DNA of 64,000 bases from Algimonas ampicilliniresistens (lineage in GTDB: Bacteria; Pseudomonadota; Alphaproteobacteria; Caulobacterales; Maricaulaceae), in the NCBI RefSeq assembly GCF_030159955.1, contig NZ_BSNK01000002.1, positions 248,001 through 312,000 of the forward strand. The letters are read 5' to 3'. Both the position numbers and the translations under genes were made by a program. The notes beneath the pieces are model-generated. The model was not told the origin of the DNA. It saw only the letters and a list, made by a program, of their open reading frames with translations, and did no database searches. Within the stretch, counting starts at the first letter, position 1. Each line of letters starts with the position of its first letter. Shown one piece after another: positions 43,123-51,435 of the stretch.

Positions 43123-45350
43123 GGCTGATCGGCGGCACTGTCAGACTGGTTGCGCGGCGTAACGAACACGGGCGTTCGACGTGGCATCAAGGTTTTGGAT
43201 TGTTCATCCGTATCATTGAAGCTGCGATTCACCGATGCCGCCAGCGCTTCTACAGCCCGCGCGCGATCATCCGCCGTATCGAGAATATAAGGCGTGATCA
43301 TAAATAACAGGACCGTATCGGATTCATTGAGCGTTTCGGTGCTAAAGAAGCGACCCACAATCGGGATGTCCTTCAAGAACGGCACACCCGATCCACCTTC
43401 TGTGTAGCGGTTCTCAATCAAGCCGCCGAGAATGGCCGATTGTCCGTCCTGCAAGGTCAGTTCAGACGTAATCGTTCGGCTAGAAATAATCGGCGAAGCG
43501 ATGCCTTGGTTTGGGTTTTCCTCCGCCGATGACACTTCCTGACTGATCTCTATATCGATCCGGTCTGCCGACAGAACGGTCGGAGACACTTCAAGCAGAA
43601 CACCGGTTTTCCGATAATCGACAGATTGGAGAATATCCGTATTGCCCCCGATCAGTGAATCACTGGCCGTTTGTGAGGTGATGACTGGCACATCCGTGCC
43701 GACTTGGATCGAGGCGCTGGCACCGGATTTAGCCACAACGCGCGGCGTCGACAGCACATTGATCTGATTGCCGGACGACAAAGCGCCCACATTCACATTG
43801 CCATCCGGATCGGAATAACGACCCGTGAGCCCCCCCGTTGCCAAGCCAAGCCCGCCAAGCGTCCCAACCGTATAGCTTTTGGTGCCAACTTGACGCATTA
43901 AGAACTCTACACCGGAGCGCGTATCGGCGGTCACAGTCACTTCGGCGATCGTGACTTCGATCAGAACTTCTGGGGGTGGTGTGTCCAGTTGACGAAGCAA
44001 GGATAAGAGTTGCGCGTAACGATCCGCTGACGCGGTGAAAATAATGCGATTACTCTGCTCATCGGCGACAAAACCGCCAACTTGCACCGGACCTAAACCA
44101 GACTCTTCGTCGTCAGATCCGTTTTGGGTTGTTGTCGTGCTGGTTTGGACTGGGACAGGTTGTGCCGTGCCAGCCCCCTCTCCCAATAGCGGGCTTATGA
44201 GCGTAATCAGGTCACCCGCCTTATAATAAAGCGCTTGGTATATGCGGGCGGATTCGGATTCCGCATCCACATTTGCAGCGTTTTCGAGACGTAAGGCTGA
44301 CTCAACCGCATAATCCAAAAGCTCGTCTGTCTTGGCAAAGATAACCAGCTGATTGGTGAACGGGATAGCCCGCATCGTGATAGGCCGGTACACATTCGCA
44401 GACGTTGTCGACGAAAACCCTTCCGTCGTCAGAAGGCTGTTGACCGTGGTGGCAAGCTCTTCGGCTTCCCAATTTTCGAGCTTCAAGGTCGCGACTTGCT
44501 GACCCCCGAAGCGCAACTCATCCAGCTCATTAATGATCGCAAGTGCCCGGTCGACTTCCCTGGGAAGGCCCGTCAGGGTCAGCGCATTTGTTGACGGGTT
44601 GGGTAGAATTGTGAGCTTGTCAGCGTCTGTGAAAGCTTGTTTGAGAATACCAACGATCTCATCAACCGAAATCGCGTAAAGTTCGACGAATTGCACCACA
44701 GGTCGCAATCCGTTCGGCACGGAGCTGCGCGCGCGAGAGCGGATAAAGCGCGGAGCCTGTTGCCGTAATTCATCTTCCATCACCGCGCGGACTTGGCCAT
44801 CGCTATAATAAATCGCCACGCCATAGTCACGAAGCGCGGCAGACGCAGAATCGAACAGATCAATTTTGCGCACATTGTTCGCAGACCGGAACGCGACAAT
44901 GGACTCCAAATCAATCACGCCGGGACCGAGAACAAAGCCGAGACCGAGAATTTCGCCATAAACGGAATTGATAAATTCCGGAACCGATTGCTGTGGCAGT
45001 GAGACCGTCAAGCGCGTCGAATCCAGACGAGGGCGTTCGACCTTGAAACTAGGCTTACTTGACCGAACACCGGTCGTCAGGCTCGGAATATCTCGCCGCA
45101 CCTGTGGCGGTTCATAGGCAGTCGGATCTCCTGTCGTAGGCTTATAGACGTCCGGCTCAGGCGATAAGGAATCTGCCGAAAAATATTGGAGTGGCGCGCT
45201 ACCTTCAAGATTGGTGATGGGCGGCGCTTTTGGTTTTTCCGTCGGCGGCTTAAGATTAAGCGAGGCACAGCCGGAGAGCGCCATCAGCGAAACGCCAAGG
45301 CAGAGCAGCCCTTTGGAAAGGTATCTAGAAGAAGTGGTCAACTGTGCCAT
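43119..45350 (-). CDS. gspD: Type II secretion outer-membrane secretin
   Basis: This 743-residue lipoprotein secretin (MALSGCASL, Cys 28) forms the outer-membrane channel of the type II system. N-domains (about 110-400) include NALTLTGLPREVDRALAIINELD. The secretin core (about 450-720) includes VLIEVTIAEVTV, VPVITSQTASDS, GVLLEVSPTVL and SGVPFLKDIPIVGRFFS. A Thr/Gln/Asp/Glu-rich low-complexity segment lies between N-domain repeats. The lipid anchor could allow pilotin-independent targeting. It overlaps gspI by four bases. Confidence 0.92.
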   Translation of the reverse strand: MAQLTTSSRYLSKGLLCLGVSLMALSGCASLNLKPPTEKPKAPPITNLEGSAPLQYFSADSLSPEPDVYKPTTGDPTAYEPPQVRRDIPSLTTGVRSSKPSFKVERPRLDSTRLTVSLPQQSVPEFINSVYGEILGLGFVLGPGVIDLESIVAFRSANNVRKIDLFDSASAALRDYGVAIYYSDGQVRAVMEDELRQQAPRFIRSRARSSVPNGLRPVVQFVELYAISVDEIVGILKQAFTDADKLTILPNPSTNALTLTGLPREVDRALAIINELDELRFGGQQVATLKLENWEAEELATTVNSLLTTEGFSSTTSANVYRPITMRAIPFTNQLVIFAKTDELLDYAVESALRLENAANVDAESESARIYQALYYKAGDLITLISPLLGEGAGTAQPVPVQTSTTTTQNGSDDEESGLGPVQVGGFVADEQSNRIIFTASADRYAQLLSLLRQLDTPPPEVLIEVTIAEVTVTADTRSGVEFLMRQVGTKSYTVGTLGGLGLATGGLTGRYSDPDGNVNVGALSSGNQINVLSTPRVVAKSGASASIQVGTDVPVITSQTASDSLIGGNTDILQSVDYRKTGVLLEVSPTVLSADRIDIEISQEVSSAEENPNQGIASPIISSRTITSELTLQDGQSAILGGLIENRYTEGGSGVPFLKDIPIVGRFFSTETLNESDTVLLFMITPYILDTADDRARAVEALAASVNRSFNDTDEQSKTLMPRRTPVFVTPRNQSDSAADQP

Positions 45351-45401
45351 CGTATCATGCCGTATGCCATTTATAGGCCCTTACCCGGATCGGAGCGCGA
45401 A

Positions 45402-45887
45402 TCAATCTGCGGCCGAGAAGAAGATTTGTGTGGAGACGTCCCCATCAGACTTTCGAAACTCTGCTTTGGACGGACTTAACGCGATAAGGTGGAAGGATCT
45501 GACGGTTTCCCCGACAGCAAGTTTCAAAAAACCCTCTTGTGTACGGACGTACGCATAGGGCTCGCCATTTTCAACGACGACAGCAGAAATACGAGGGACC
45601 GCATTTTCAGGATCAATATCGCCGACAGTATCTGGACCTGAATTGTCAGGGTTCGGGGCATTGGGATCCACCGCGCGTCCGATGCCAGAGGCCTTGATTT
45701 GATCCGCAGCCTCCGTCGTATCCACTTCGGTCAAATTGGGTAAAGATGGCGCGAAAGGTTGCGCGGAGAGGCCAGCCATTTGCGACGCTCGCGAAACATA
45801 GGCGCCATATAAACCAGCGAGAACCGCAAGACCCACCGCATAGACCAGCAGCGTTCGGGTCGTGAAACTATAGGCGGGCGAGATCAT
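45402..45887 (-). CDS. Type II secretion inner-membrane component, GspC/PilP-like
   Basis: This 161-residue protein has one N-terminal transmembrane helix (about 11-29), a Pro/Asn/Asp-rich linker, and a small beta domain (VPRISAVVVENGEPYAYVRT; GFLKLAVGETVRSFHLIAL). The domain resembles the HR domain of GspC or PilP, which docks onto the secretin. It lacks the PDZ or coiled-coil end of classical GspC. Position just upstream of gspD supports this role. Confidence 0.65.
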   Translation of the reverse strand: MISPAYSFTTRTLLVYAVGLAVLAGLYGAYVSRASQMAGLSAQPFAPSLPNLTEVDTTEAADQIKASGIGRAVDPNAPNPDNSGPDTVGDIDPENAVPRISAVVVENGEPYAYVRTQEGFLKLAVGETVRSFHLIALSPSKAEFRKSDGDVSTQIFFSAAD

Positions 45888-46444
45888 GACGCGCTCTGCC
45901 CGTCATTGCGAGCCAAGGCCTGCAACTGCATGTTCACTTGCTGCGCCGAATTCCAACGGAAAGCGCGGATATGGATTCGTGTCGAATGTTCGGCGAGTTC
46001 ATGCATACAGTCCGATAGAGTCAGCAAATCTGTCTGACCGCGCAGTCCGGCTTCGATTTCAAAAATCTGCCCCTCAACGTCCGGAGCCTCAGATTCTAAC
46101 ACGAGGTTGGCATTTTTTATCCCGCACTGATCCAGCAGCCCCACCAATTCCAGCTGCAACTTCGCGGAATTGAGCCCCGTCGTCCCTTCATTTAAGATTT
46201 CAGACTGCGCTTGATTGAGTAAGGTTTGACCCTCTTGCAAGAGACGCGTTGGATCTTCGCCGTTAGCTATTTGCACCAGTTTGGAATGTTGCGAACGCAA
46301 CAGTTGAAGATCCATCTTCTTTTGCTGAACATGCAAACTCAGACGATCAAACATGAAGAAAAGAGCGAGCGCTGCCAAGGCCAGCAAGCCACGGCGAGCC
46401 ATCGGTGTCAGTGTCAAAGCTTGGGAGAAACGCGTGTCGCTCAT
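45884..46444 (-). CDS. gspM: Type II secretion inner-membrane component, GspM-like
   Basis: This 186-residue protein has a short cytoplasmic start, a transmembrane helix (about 18-33), a coiled coil (VQQKKMDLQLLRSQHSKLVQ), and a ferredoxin-like periplasmic domain. The architecture and its place after the GspL-like gene (four-base overlap) identify it as GspM. Sequence similarity to classical GspM is low. Confidence 0.65.
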   Translation of the reverse strand: MSDTRFSQALTLTPMARRGLLALAALALFFMFDRLSLHVQQKKMDLQLLRSQHSKLVQIANGEDPTRLLQEGQTLLNQAQSEILNEGTTGLNSAKLQLELVGLLDQCGIKNANLVLESEAPDVEGQIFEIEAGLRGQTDLLTLSDCMHELAEHSTRIHIRAFRWNSAQQVNMQLQALARNDGQSAS

Positions 46445-47541
46445 GGCGCGCCCTCCGCACGGTCAACCGCACTATTCTGCTGCAGCGCACCAACACCAAC
46501 CAAGGTCGCTTCCACGGCCCAGTCCCCCATTCGAATCGATGGAAACACGCTGACTTCTCGTAAGGCTGGAGTCGCTTCAAGCTCTCGTACCCATTCGACC
46601 TGATTGATGGGCTCACTAACCCTAAAGGTGACCGCTAGGTTTGAATCCACAAGAGAGGCAGATTGGATTGTTCCTTGCGCCGCCGCCACCCGAGTCAAAA
46701 TCGCGCTGAAGCCCGGTAAGGGTGAGACGACATTAAGACGCTCCGCATAGGTCTCCAGTTCCGTCTGTATCTGACCGAGTTGCGTCGCCGCCAAACGTTT
46801 GGGGCCAAGCTCTTGCTGCAAAGCGGTCACATCGTTTCTGAGCGACGATGTCTGCTGTGAGATCACCAGAAGGCTGACCAGATGAAAAGCGAGCAGCGGC
46901 AGAATAATCCAACTGGCTAGGACTGCGACCGTCATAGGCCGCAATGATTTGAGCGTAGAGATAAGAGGGCGGCGATTATTGCTGCGCAGTGTTTCTGTTG
47001 CCAAGTTGACAGGCGTGGCAGCCGGGACACTTGCGCCACCAATTTCGACAGCCCCTTGCAAGCTAGACTGAAAAAGCCGCCAATCATGTGTCGTCGGCCG
47101 ATGCGGCCACCAGCGGCTTTGTTGCAAATTGCCACTGACCCAATGCTGCCCCTCAAACCCGTCGATACAGTCTCGTAAAACGATACCGTCAGCCGCTGGA
47201 TGCAAAATCGTTTCTGGAACGCAGAGACGGGACGGCAGACCGGTCTTGTCTTCAACAAAGGCCCGGTCCCAGCTCCATGCCTGCGCCGCACCGTCTTCGA
47301 TTACGATATAGAGGCCAGGATCTTCAAACGGCGCTTTGGCGAGCGCCTGTAGTTCCGCCGCCTGGCGCTGGCGCTGAGCCGAGAGCTTCTTGTCCAAACG
47401 GATCAAATTAAACGCACAAAGACCCCGAGACAGGACGATTTGTTGTCCGGACACACTCTCACGCCACGGTGCGTCGCCCAGCGGCTGCTGAACCCCGTCC
47501 TTGGACAGTGTGGTCCGTGTTGGTTTGATCACCCCGTTCAC
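46441..47541 (-). CDS. gspL: Type II secretion inner-membrane component, GspL-like
   Basis: This 366-residue protein has a cytoplasmic domain (1-195) that would bind GspE, a transmembrane helix (about 203-224), a coiled-coil part (TSSLRNDVTALQQELG), and a periplasmic ferredoxin-like domain (about 265-350; FSAILTRVAAAQG). The layout equals GspL or PilM-PilN. It sits directly after gspK with no gap and overlaps gspM. Confidence 0.7.
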   Translation of the reverse strand: MNGVIKPTRTTLSKDGVQQPLGDAPWRESVSGQQIVLSRGLCAFNLIRLDKKLSAQRQRQAAELQALAKAPFEDPGLYIVIEDGAAQAWSWDRAFVEDKTGLPSRLCVPETILHPAADGIVLRDCIDGFEGQHWVSGNLQQSRWWPHRPTTHDWRLFQSSLQGAVEIGGASVPAATPVNLATETLRSNNRRPLISTLKSLRPMTVAVLASWIILPLLAFHLVSLLVISQQTSSLRNDVTALQQELGPKRLAATQLGQIQTELETYAERLNVVSPLPGFSAILTRVAAAQGTIQSASLVDSNLAVTFRVSEPINQVEWVRELEATPALREVSVFPSIRMGDWAVEATLVGVGALQQNSAVDRAEGAP

Positions 47542-48576
47542 TTAATTTGACTCTGGCACACCTGAATAGGCCCGGAAAGACTCGACTACATCCGGGGCGC
47601 TTTCTTCCAGTTGGGCGAGGATTGGTCCAGCTGGAACCTGTCGGCGTAAACGTACTGAAAATGGATCCGTTTCCGTGGGTCCGCGGGCGTCAACGTCAAA
47701 TCGTAGAGCCGACAGCGCCCCAGCCGGAATGATGGTTACGGACATTTTGATCCCGCCTGCGCCGATCCCCTCAAACAGATCATAAAACCCGTACCGACTT
47801 TGCAGCTCGTTCCATGCGACGGCTTTATCATTTGGATTATCTGGGAATCTACCGCCAAAAAGAAACGCCGAGATGTCTGGACCCGAAAGAGCGATATTAG
47901 ACGGCATGCCTAGCCCTCCGGTAAACAAGGATCTCAGCCGTTCGCGATCTCGACACAGATCCGTGTCGCCCCAAATATTCAGCGAGCACACTTCATCCGG
48001 GTCCTGAATGCCTGTCCGTGACGGAATAATCAGCCTCTCTTCAATATCGATTGGCGATGGGGTCTTTGATTCGATGTAGTCGATCAGTGTGTCAACAGCG
48101 GCGTCTCTGCGCCCCGTCGGTATATCCGCGCGTTCAGCAATGAATCTGAGGAAGTTTCTATTCCTGAAATTGAGATCGATCTTCCCGACCTCGTCCTGAA
48201 CCACAATGAGCGCCGGCGCGAGACGACCATCCGTTATATTGGGATAATTCGGGGTCCAGATGAAAGGGACGCCATCGACCCGCCAAGGGCTTTCTGGGGC
48301 CCTGGCATTGTAACGGGCGACTTCATCCGCAAAACCAAAGCCCGCCTGACGTCCGACAGCTTCCAACATTGTCCGCCAAACCACATCCTCTTCCAAATTC
48401 TGTCTGAGAATGTCGGTTCGTACATTGGCCTGCGACAGACGGATATCGACCTGAGCCACGCGGACGCGCTGAAGACCGCTGGCGATTACATAGGAGAGCA
48501 GGACCAAAACGGTCAGAGCCAGAGGCAACGCAAAGCCCGCCTCATTCGTCTTTGGAAACTTATTTCGGAACATCAT
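47542..48576 (-). CDS. gspK: Type II secretion minor pseudopilin GspK
   Basis: This 344-residue protein is the largest pseudopilin, at the tip of the pseudopilus. The processing site is G14/F15 (NEAG/FALPLALTVLVLL). It lacks Glu at +5, as is usual for GspK. KIDLNFRNRNFLRF, DTLIDYIES and SLNIWGDTDLC match the large insert domain. It overlaps gspJ by 17 bases. Confidence 0.88.
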   Translation of the reverse strand: MMFRNKFPKTNEAGFALPLALTVLVLLSYVIASGLQRVRVAQVDIRLSQANVRTDILRQNLEEDVVWRTMLEAVGRQAGFGFADEVARYNARAPESPWRVDGVPFIWTPNYPNITDGRLAPALIVVQDEVGKIDLNFRNRNFLRFIAERADIPTGRRDAAVDTLIDYIESKTPSPIDIEERLIIPSRTGIQDPDEVCSLNIWGDTDLCRDRERLRSLFTGGLGMPSNIALSGPDISAFLFGGRFPDNPNDKAVAWNELQSRYGFYDLFEGIGAGGIKMSVTIIPAGALSALRFDVDARGPTETDPFSVRLRRQVPAGPILAQLEESAPDVVESFRAYSGVPESN

Positions 48577-49246
48577 AGACCGCCAAGGTCATTGATCGCG
48601 ACTTATCGAATAAATGTATTGCGTTCGGCAGCGTCGGCGATACCGAAACCTCATTCACACGGTCAGACCGGGGGATCTGTGTAACGGGCCACTGCTCGAC
48701 CAGCCGACCCGAATCCGTGGCGAAGCGGAACACGGTGCCGCGCGGAAACTGACGCGGCCATGTCACGTCCATATCGCCAACAAGGAGGCGTATTTGTCGG
48801 CCTGATTGACTGTCGACCCAGTTCAATTGGAACGGTTCCACCGCGCCGCGCCCATCCAAAATATTCCGAACTTCACCCGTCACAGTCGCTTCACTACCTT
48901 GAAAAACCGGATCGCGTTGTTGCTGCCGCCATTGTGCGGACGTCATTAAAGGGGCTCGGCGGTCATTGAGCGCCGGCTGCCAGCCGGATTGGCTCAGCAA
49001 GGGGTCGACATAGACATGATCAATCAAGGCCTGCATCTGTAGATCAAGGTAAAAGGCCTCTCCGCGTCTTTCGAAATGATCCTCCAACCGTAAATGTCCG
49101 CGTTGTGAGGCGACCAGCGTATCGGTTAGTACGACCAGAAGCAGCGAGGATATGGCGAGGACAACCAGCGCTTCAATCAGAGAAAACCCCGCATCTGACG
49201 TCGACGGCTCTGTTGGGGCCTTCAGGATTTCGGACGGCTCAGACAT
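48560..49246 (-). CDS. gspJ: Type II secretion minor pseudopilin GspJ
   Basis: This 228-residue prepilin-like protein has a 20-residue leader ending G20 (SDAG/FSLIEALVVL) and Glu at +5. The periplasmic domain includes FQLNWVDSQSGRQIRLLV and ends with strands typical of GspJ. Its start overlaps gspH by eight bases. Its place before gspK agrees with J-K pairing in the tip complex. Confidence 0.8.
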   Translation of the reverse strand: MSEPSEILKAPTEPSTSDAGFSLIEALVVLAISSLLLVVLTDTLVASQRGHLRLEDHFERRGEAFYLDLQMQALIDHVYVDPLLSQSGWQPALNDRRAPLMTSAQWRQQQRDPVFQGSEATVTGEVRNILDGRGAVEPFQLNWVDSQSGRQIRLLVGDMDVTWPRQFPRGTVFRFATDSGRLVEQWPVTQIPRSDRVNEVSVSPTLPNAIHLFDKSRSMTLAVYDVPK

Positions 49247-49649
49247 TGAACGTGACCCGACAAGTTACTGGCTCAACCCGAAATCTATACCGCGTGCCAT
49301 TCAGGTCGTAGGAGCCAACTGTATCGAGACAAGAGCCGTAAGCCCGCGCGCCAGCATTGATAGGGAAATAGATTTCTGCATCATCCGGCGCGCGTCGCTG
49401 GGCGACCAATATCTCGTTAAACCGTATGAGATGACCCCGATTGGCGGCCTCAGCGCGCGTGAGCTCAACCACTTCAATAATATCGGAATGCACCGTTTTA
49501 TACTTGGTGCTTTGCAACGGTTTGCGCAGATTGATCCCAACAATCCCGGCCAGAAGCGAGAAGATCATCAACACGACGATGACTTCGATCAGCGAATATC
49601 CCGCATCTCGTCTTGCGTCTGTCCCCATATCTTTCGGGGAGGGGCGCAC
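49239..49649 (-). CDS. gspH: Type II secretion minor pseudopilin, GspH-like
   Basis: This 136-residue prepilin-like protein has a leader ending G17 (RDAG/YSLIEVIVVL) and Glu at +5. VVELTRAEAANRGHLIRF is typical of the GspH/FimT family. Its first base is the last base of the gspG stop codon. GspI identity is less likely because of the FimT-like block. Confidence 0.78.
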   Translation of the reverse strand: MRPSPKDMGTDARRDAGYSLIEVIVVLMIFSLLAGIVGINLRKPLQSTKYKTVHSDIIEVVELTRAEAANRGHLIRFNEILVAQRRAPDDAEIYFPINAGARAYGSCLDTVGSYDLNGTRYRFRVEPVTCRVTFNV

Positions 49650-50137
49650 TACCCTTCGATGTCGGCGTTCAGACCGGTGCCGCCCGGCGCATTGTCAGCG
49701 CCCAGTGAATAGACGCGAGGCGCAGCGTAAATATTGTCAGCCGGAGGCGGAACATATTGAAATGGCTGGCCCCACGCATCGGTCGGGACACCGCCGTCAA
49801 GATAGGGGCCCCGCCAAAGCGGACCCGCATTCATCGGCTCGATCAAAAGCCGGAAGCCTTCTTCTTGTGTTGGGTAACGCCCCACATCCATCTGCATCAT
49901 ACCCAGTGAAGCTTTGAGCTGTTTGGCTTGGGAGAGCGTGGCAACCGTCTTGGATCGGTCGACATGGCCCGTCAGGCGCGGGCCCACTATAACCGTGAGA
50001 GTGGAGATAATTGCCAGAGCAATCAAAATTTCCATCAATGAATATCCCGCCTCACGGCTTGGTTTTTCAGGCTTTTGCGATGGATTGGAGTTTTCGATTA
50101 TCTTGTCCGTCTGCAGATCGCGCACATCTTGGAACAT
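49649..50137 (-). CDS. gspG: Type II secretion major pseudopilin GspG
   Basis: This 162-residue protein has an unusually long 31-residue leader (ending REAG/YSLMEILIALAII, Glu at +5). The diagnostic block DVGRYPTQEEGFRLLIEP is followed by GPYLDGGVPTDAWGQPFQY and the calcium-binding ending SLGADNAPGGTGLNADI. It is the main subunit of the pseudopilus. A 93-base gap separates it from gspF; no terminator is seen there. Confidence 0.95.
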   Translation of the reverse strand: MFQDVRDLQTDKIIENSNPSQKPEKPSREAGYSLMEILIALAIISTLTVIVGPRLTGHVDRSKTVATLSQAKQLKASLGMMQMDVGRYPTQEEGFRLLIEPMNAGPLWRGPYLDGGVPTDAWGQPFQYVPPPADNIYAAPRVYSLGADNAPGGTGLNADIEG

Positions 50138-50230
50138 GGGATTCCCTCTTTTGATGCTGTCGGGCTGGATTGATTAATAGTTGCACGGCCCAGACTTGGC
50201 AAATGACGAAATCAGCCGGGTTACACGGAC

Positions 50231-51433
50231 TTAGTTGAAACCAACATCGTACAGGCTAGTCATGGCCGTCACCATAGAGATCACCACGACGCCAATAATC
50301 GTAGAAATGAGGAGAATGGCGATCGGCTCAGCCAGTTTTCCAAGTCGAGTTGATCGCGCCCGGACCGATTTGTCGAGAATATCGGTCGCCAGCAATAACA
50401 TCTCGCCCATATTCCCGGCCTTGGCGCCTACCGCGGCAAGGTTCAGCACAACCGGATCAAGGTCCGGGACTTTACACAATGCTTCATCAAGCGCCGTACC
50501 GGCCCGAAGGTCTCGCGCAAGATCATCAAACGCCGCACGGTTGCGAGAGCTACGGATCACATCGCGTGCGAGCGTGACAGAATCCAGCAAGTTTGCCCGG
50601 GCTTCTAGTGATAAACCGACCGTCCGGGTCCAATCAGCGAGTTCGCGCTGACGCAGCAACGGGCCGACAATTGGAAACCGTTGCAAACCGCTGGTGATTC
50701 GCGATCGTCGCGCGGGGTTCCGCCAAGAAAATACAAGGAACAAGATCAACGCGCCAAGCGCGAGCGCCACGATCAAACCATAGTCTTGCAGGCCTTGCGA
50801 CAGGCCAAAAATGACACCCGTAAGCCCTGTAAAGCTGTCCGCATCCTCTCCCAACATCCCGCGGAAGCGCGGAACGACGAAAAGGAACATGAACAGAACC
50901 GCGACGAGACCAACCACCATCAAGAAACCCGGATAGGTCAAAGCCCCGCGTAATTCGGTTTTCAACTCCTCTTGAAATCGGAGCTGATCCGCGAGAATGC
51001 CCAAGGTCTGAGGTAAGGCGCCCGTTCGTTCACCAAGAGAGACGAGGTTCGGAACAATCGTCGGCATTTCAGGAAAATATTCGCGTAAGCCTTCTGATAG
51101 GCTGGCGCCGGATCGCAGGAGGCGAGAAAGATTTTCCAGCTTTTCAAGCATGATCTGATGGTCAACCATTCGGGACAACGATTCGACCGCATCCAGCAGC
51201 GGGATGCCGGCCTTTAGAAGGACGGCAAGCTGTTGAATTAGCTGGTAATAATCTGTGCTTTTCGGTGCGCGGCGTTTGAGCTGGCGCTCACGGGTTTCAA
51301 CGGGTTCCAGCGTATACACGCTGATGCGCCGTTCCGCCAAAGTTTGTAATGCCGACGACATGCGGCTTGAATCGATCGTGCCGCTGACATCTTGGCCGTC
51401 TTGGGACAGGCCCTTATAGCGGAAAGCGGCCAT
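50231..51433 (-). CDS. gspF: Type II secretion inner-membrane platform protein GspF
   Basis: This 400-residue protein has two repeated GspF helical domains (about 70-190 and 275-395), each followed by transmembrane helices. QLAVLLKAGIPLLDAVESL and WTRTVGLSLEARANLLDSVTLA are the two repeat signatures. It anchors the GspE ATPase and pseudopilus assembly. It starts two bases after gspE. Confidence 0.94.
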   Translation of the reverse strand: MAAFRYKGLSQDGQDVSGTIDSSRMSSALQTLAERRISVYTLEPVETRERQLKRRAPKSTDYYQLIQQLAVLLKAGIPLLDAVESLSRMVDHQIMLEKLENLSRLLRSGASLSEGLREYFPEMPTIVPNLVSLGERTGALPQTLGILADQLRFQEELKTELRGALTYPGFLMVVGLVAVLFMFLFVVPRFRGMLGEDADSFTGLTGVIFGLSQGLQDYGLIVALALGALILFLVFSWRNPARRSRITSGLQRFPIVGPLLRQRELADWTRTVGLSLEARANLLDSVTLARDVIRSSRNRAAFDDLARDLRAGTALDEALCKVPDLDPVVLNLAAVGAKAGNMGEMLLLATDILDKSVRARSTRLGKLAEPIAILLISTIIGVVVISMVTAMTSLYDVGFN

Positions 51434-51435
51434 AC

